In this document: positions 59,184-59,249 of the stretch, piece after piece
Numbering within the stretch: position 1 is the stretch's first letter
How the letters are laid out: each line of letters begins with the position of its first letter
Origin: Amycolatopsis deserti
GTDB lineage: Bacteria > Actinomycetota > Actinomycetes > Mycobacteriales > Pseudonocardiaceae
Assembly (NCBI RefSeq): GCF_014653945.1
Contig: NZ_BNAU01000014.1
Span: 1-59,249, forward strand
Direction of reading: 5' to 3'
Length of the DNA stretch: 59,249 bases
The notes under the pieces: model-generated
What the model was told of the DNA's origin: nothing
Database searches by the model: none
What the model saw: the letters and a program-made list of their open reading frames with translations, nothing else
Program-made: the position numbers and the translations under genes

Positions 59184-59249
59184 CTAGGTGTGTTGTTCGG
59201 TGAGGTTGGTGCCGCGGCTGGCTGGGGTGTTGCCGCCGATGCCGGTGTG
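59184..59249 (-). mobile_element. C-terminal end of an IS481-like transposase (cut by window edge)
   Basis: On the minus strand the frame entering from the window edge reads HTGIGGNTPASRGTNLTEQH and ends with T then TAG at 59186-59184. This is the typical C-terminal wording of IS481-type transposases (HTGIGG, NLTEQ). Only 21 residues are visible, so integrity of the element cannot be judged. Confidence 0.6.

Overview
This is a high-GC actinobacterial chromosome segment, most likely from the Pseudonocardiaceae (Amycolatopsis-like). Codon third positions are almost all G or C, and GTG and TTG starts are common. The markers are actinobacterial: mycothiol amidase, a SigC-type sigma factor, an IdeR/DmdR iron box, a conservon (cvn) operon and a class II glpX. 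Gene content and local order largely follow, with rearrangements, the M. tuberculosis Rv1074c-Rv1110 region as I recall it: ispH, lipid-droplet protein, xseA, xseB, glpX, fum, phoH2, short-chain prenyl transferase, hemolysin III, DUF255, small membrane protein, mca, DUF4307, greA, metB, pra, cbs, fadA. Extra gene blocks sit between these core genes.

Layout. 1-840 is a repeat-rich gene-free end. 841-8917 holds ispH, a lipid-droplet protein, xseA, an unknown gene, xseB, glpX, a secreted protease, a ferredoxin reductase and fumC. 8958-13640 holds an aldo/keto reductase with a divergent regulator, a membrane zinc-finger putative anti-sigma factor divergent from sigC, and a Ni/Co permease under a cobalamin riboswitch. 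14102-17166 holds a TetR regulator, a DMT exporter and ATP-dependent ligase LigB. 17203-22092 holds an exported PHP-domain protein facing an iron-boxed siderophore ABC cluster that lacks an ATPase. 22514-28677 holds DUF309, guaB1, phoH2 with a long leader, a prenyl transferase, hemolysin III and a TIM-barrel protein. 28871-36633 holds an acyl-CoA oxidase-like enzyme, DUF255, a TetR regulator, mca and greA. 36721-42950 holds a zinc-ribbon MBL protein, an Lrp regulator with hppD, ilvA, metB and small membrane proteins. 43081-49432 holds a Pra-like protein, cbs, an IS982 remnant, a thiolase, an LppU-like protein and a Bax inhibitor-1 protein. 49622-59104 holds an acyl-CoA reductase-like double SDR, a coiled-coil protein, an amidase and cvnABCD. 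The window ends in the tail of an IS481-type transposase.

Functional threads. Thiol and sulfur metabolism are represented by cbs, metB, mca and DUF255. Lipid metabolism is represented by the thiolase, acyl-CoA oxidase, acyl-CoA reductase, lipid-droplet protein and prenyl transferase. Metal homeostasis is represented by the cobalamin-controlled Ni/Co permease, the iron-box ABC cluster and SigC.

The most interesting signals are non-coding or architectural. They are GC-rich minisatellites between genes, mostly at gene 3' ends; a series of TANNNT-type elements 6-8 nt before start codons (leaderless genes); a promoter-proximal intrinsic terminator in the greA leader; a 340-bp structured leader before phoH2; and small unknown ORFs inside tightly coupled operons (between xseA and xseB, and between two FecCD permeases). 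No tRNA, rRNA, CRISPR array, prophage or biosynthetic megagene was seen.
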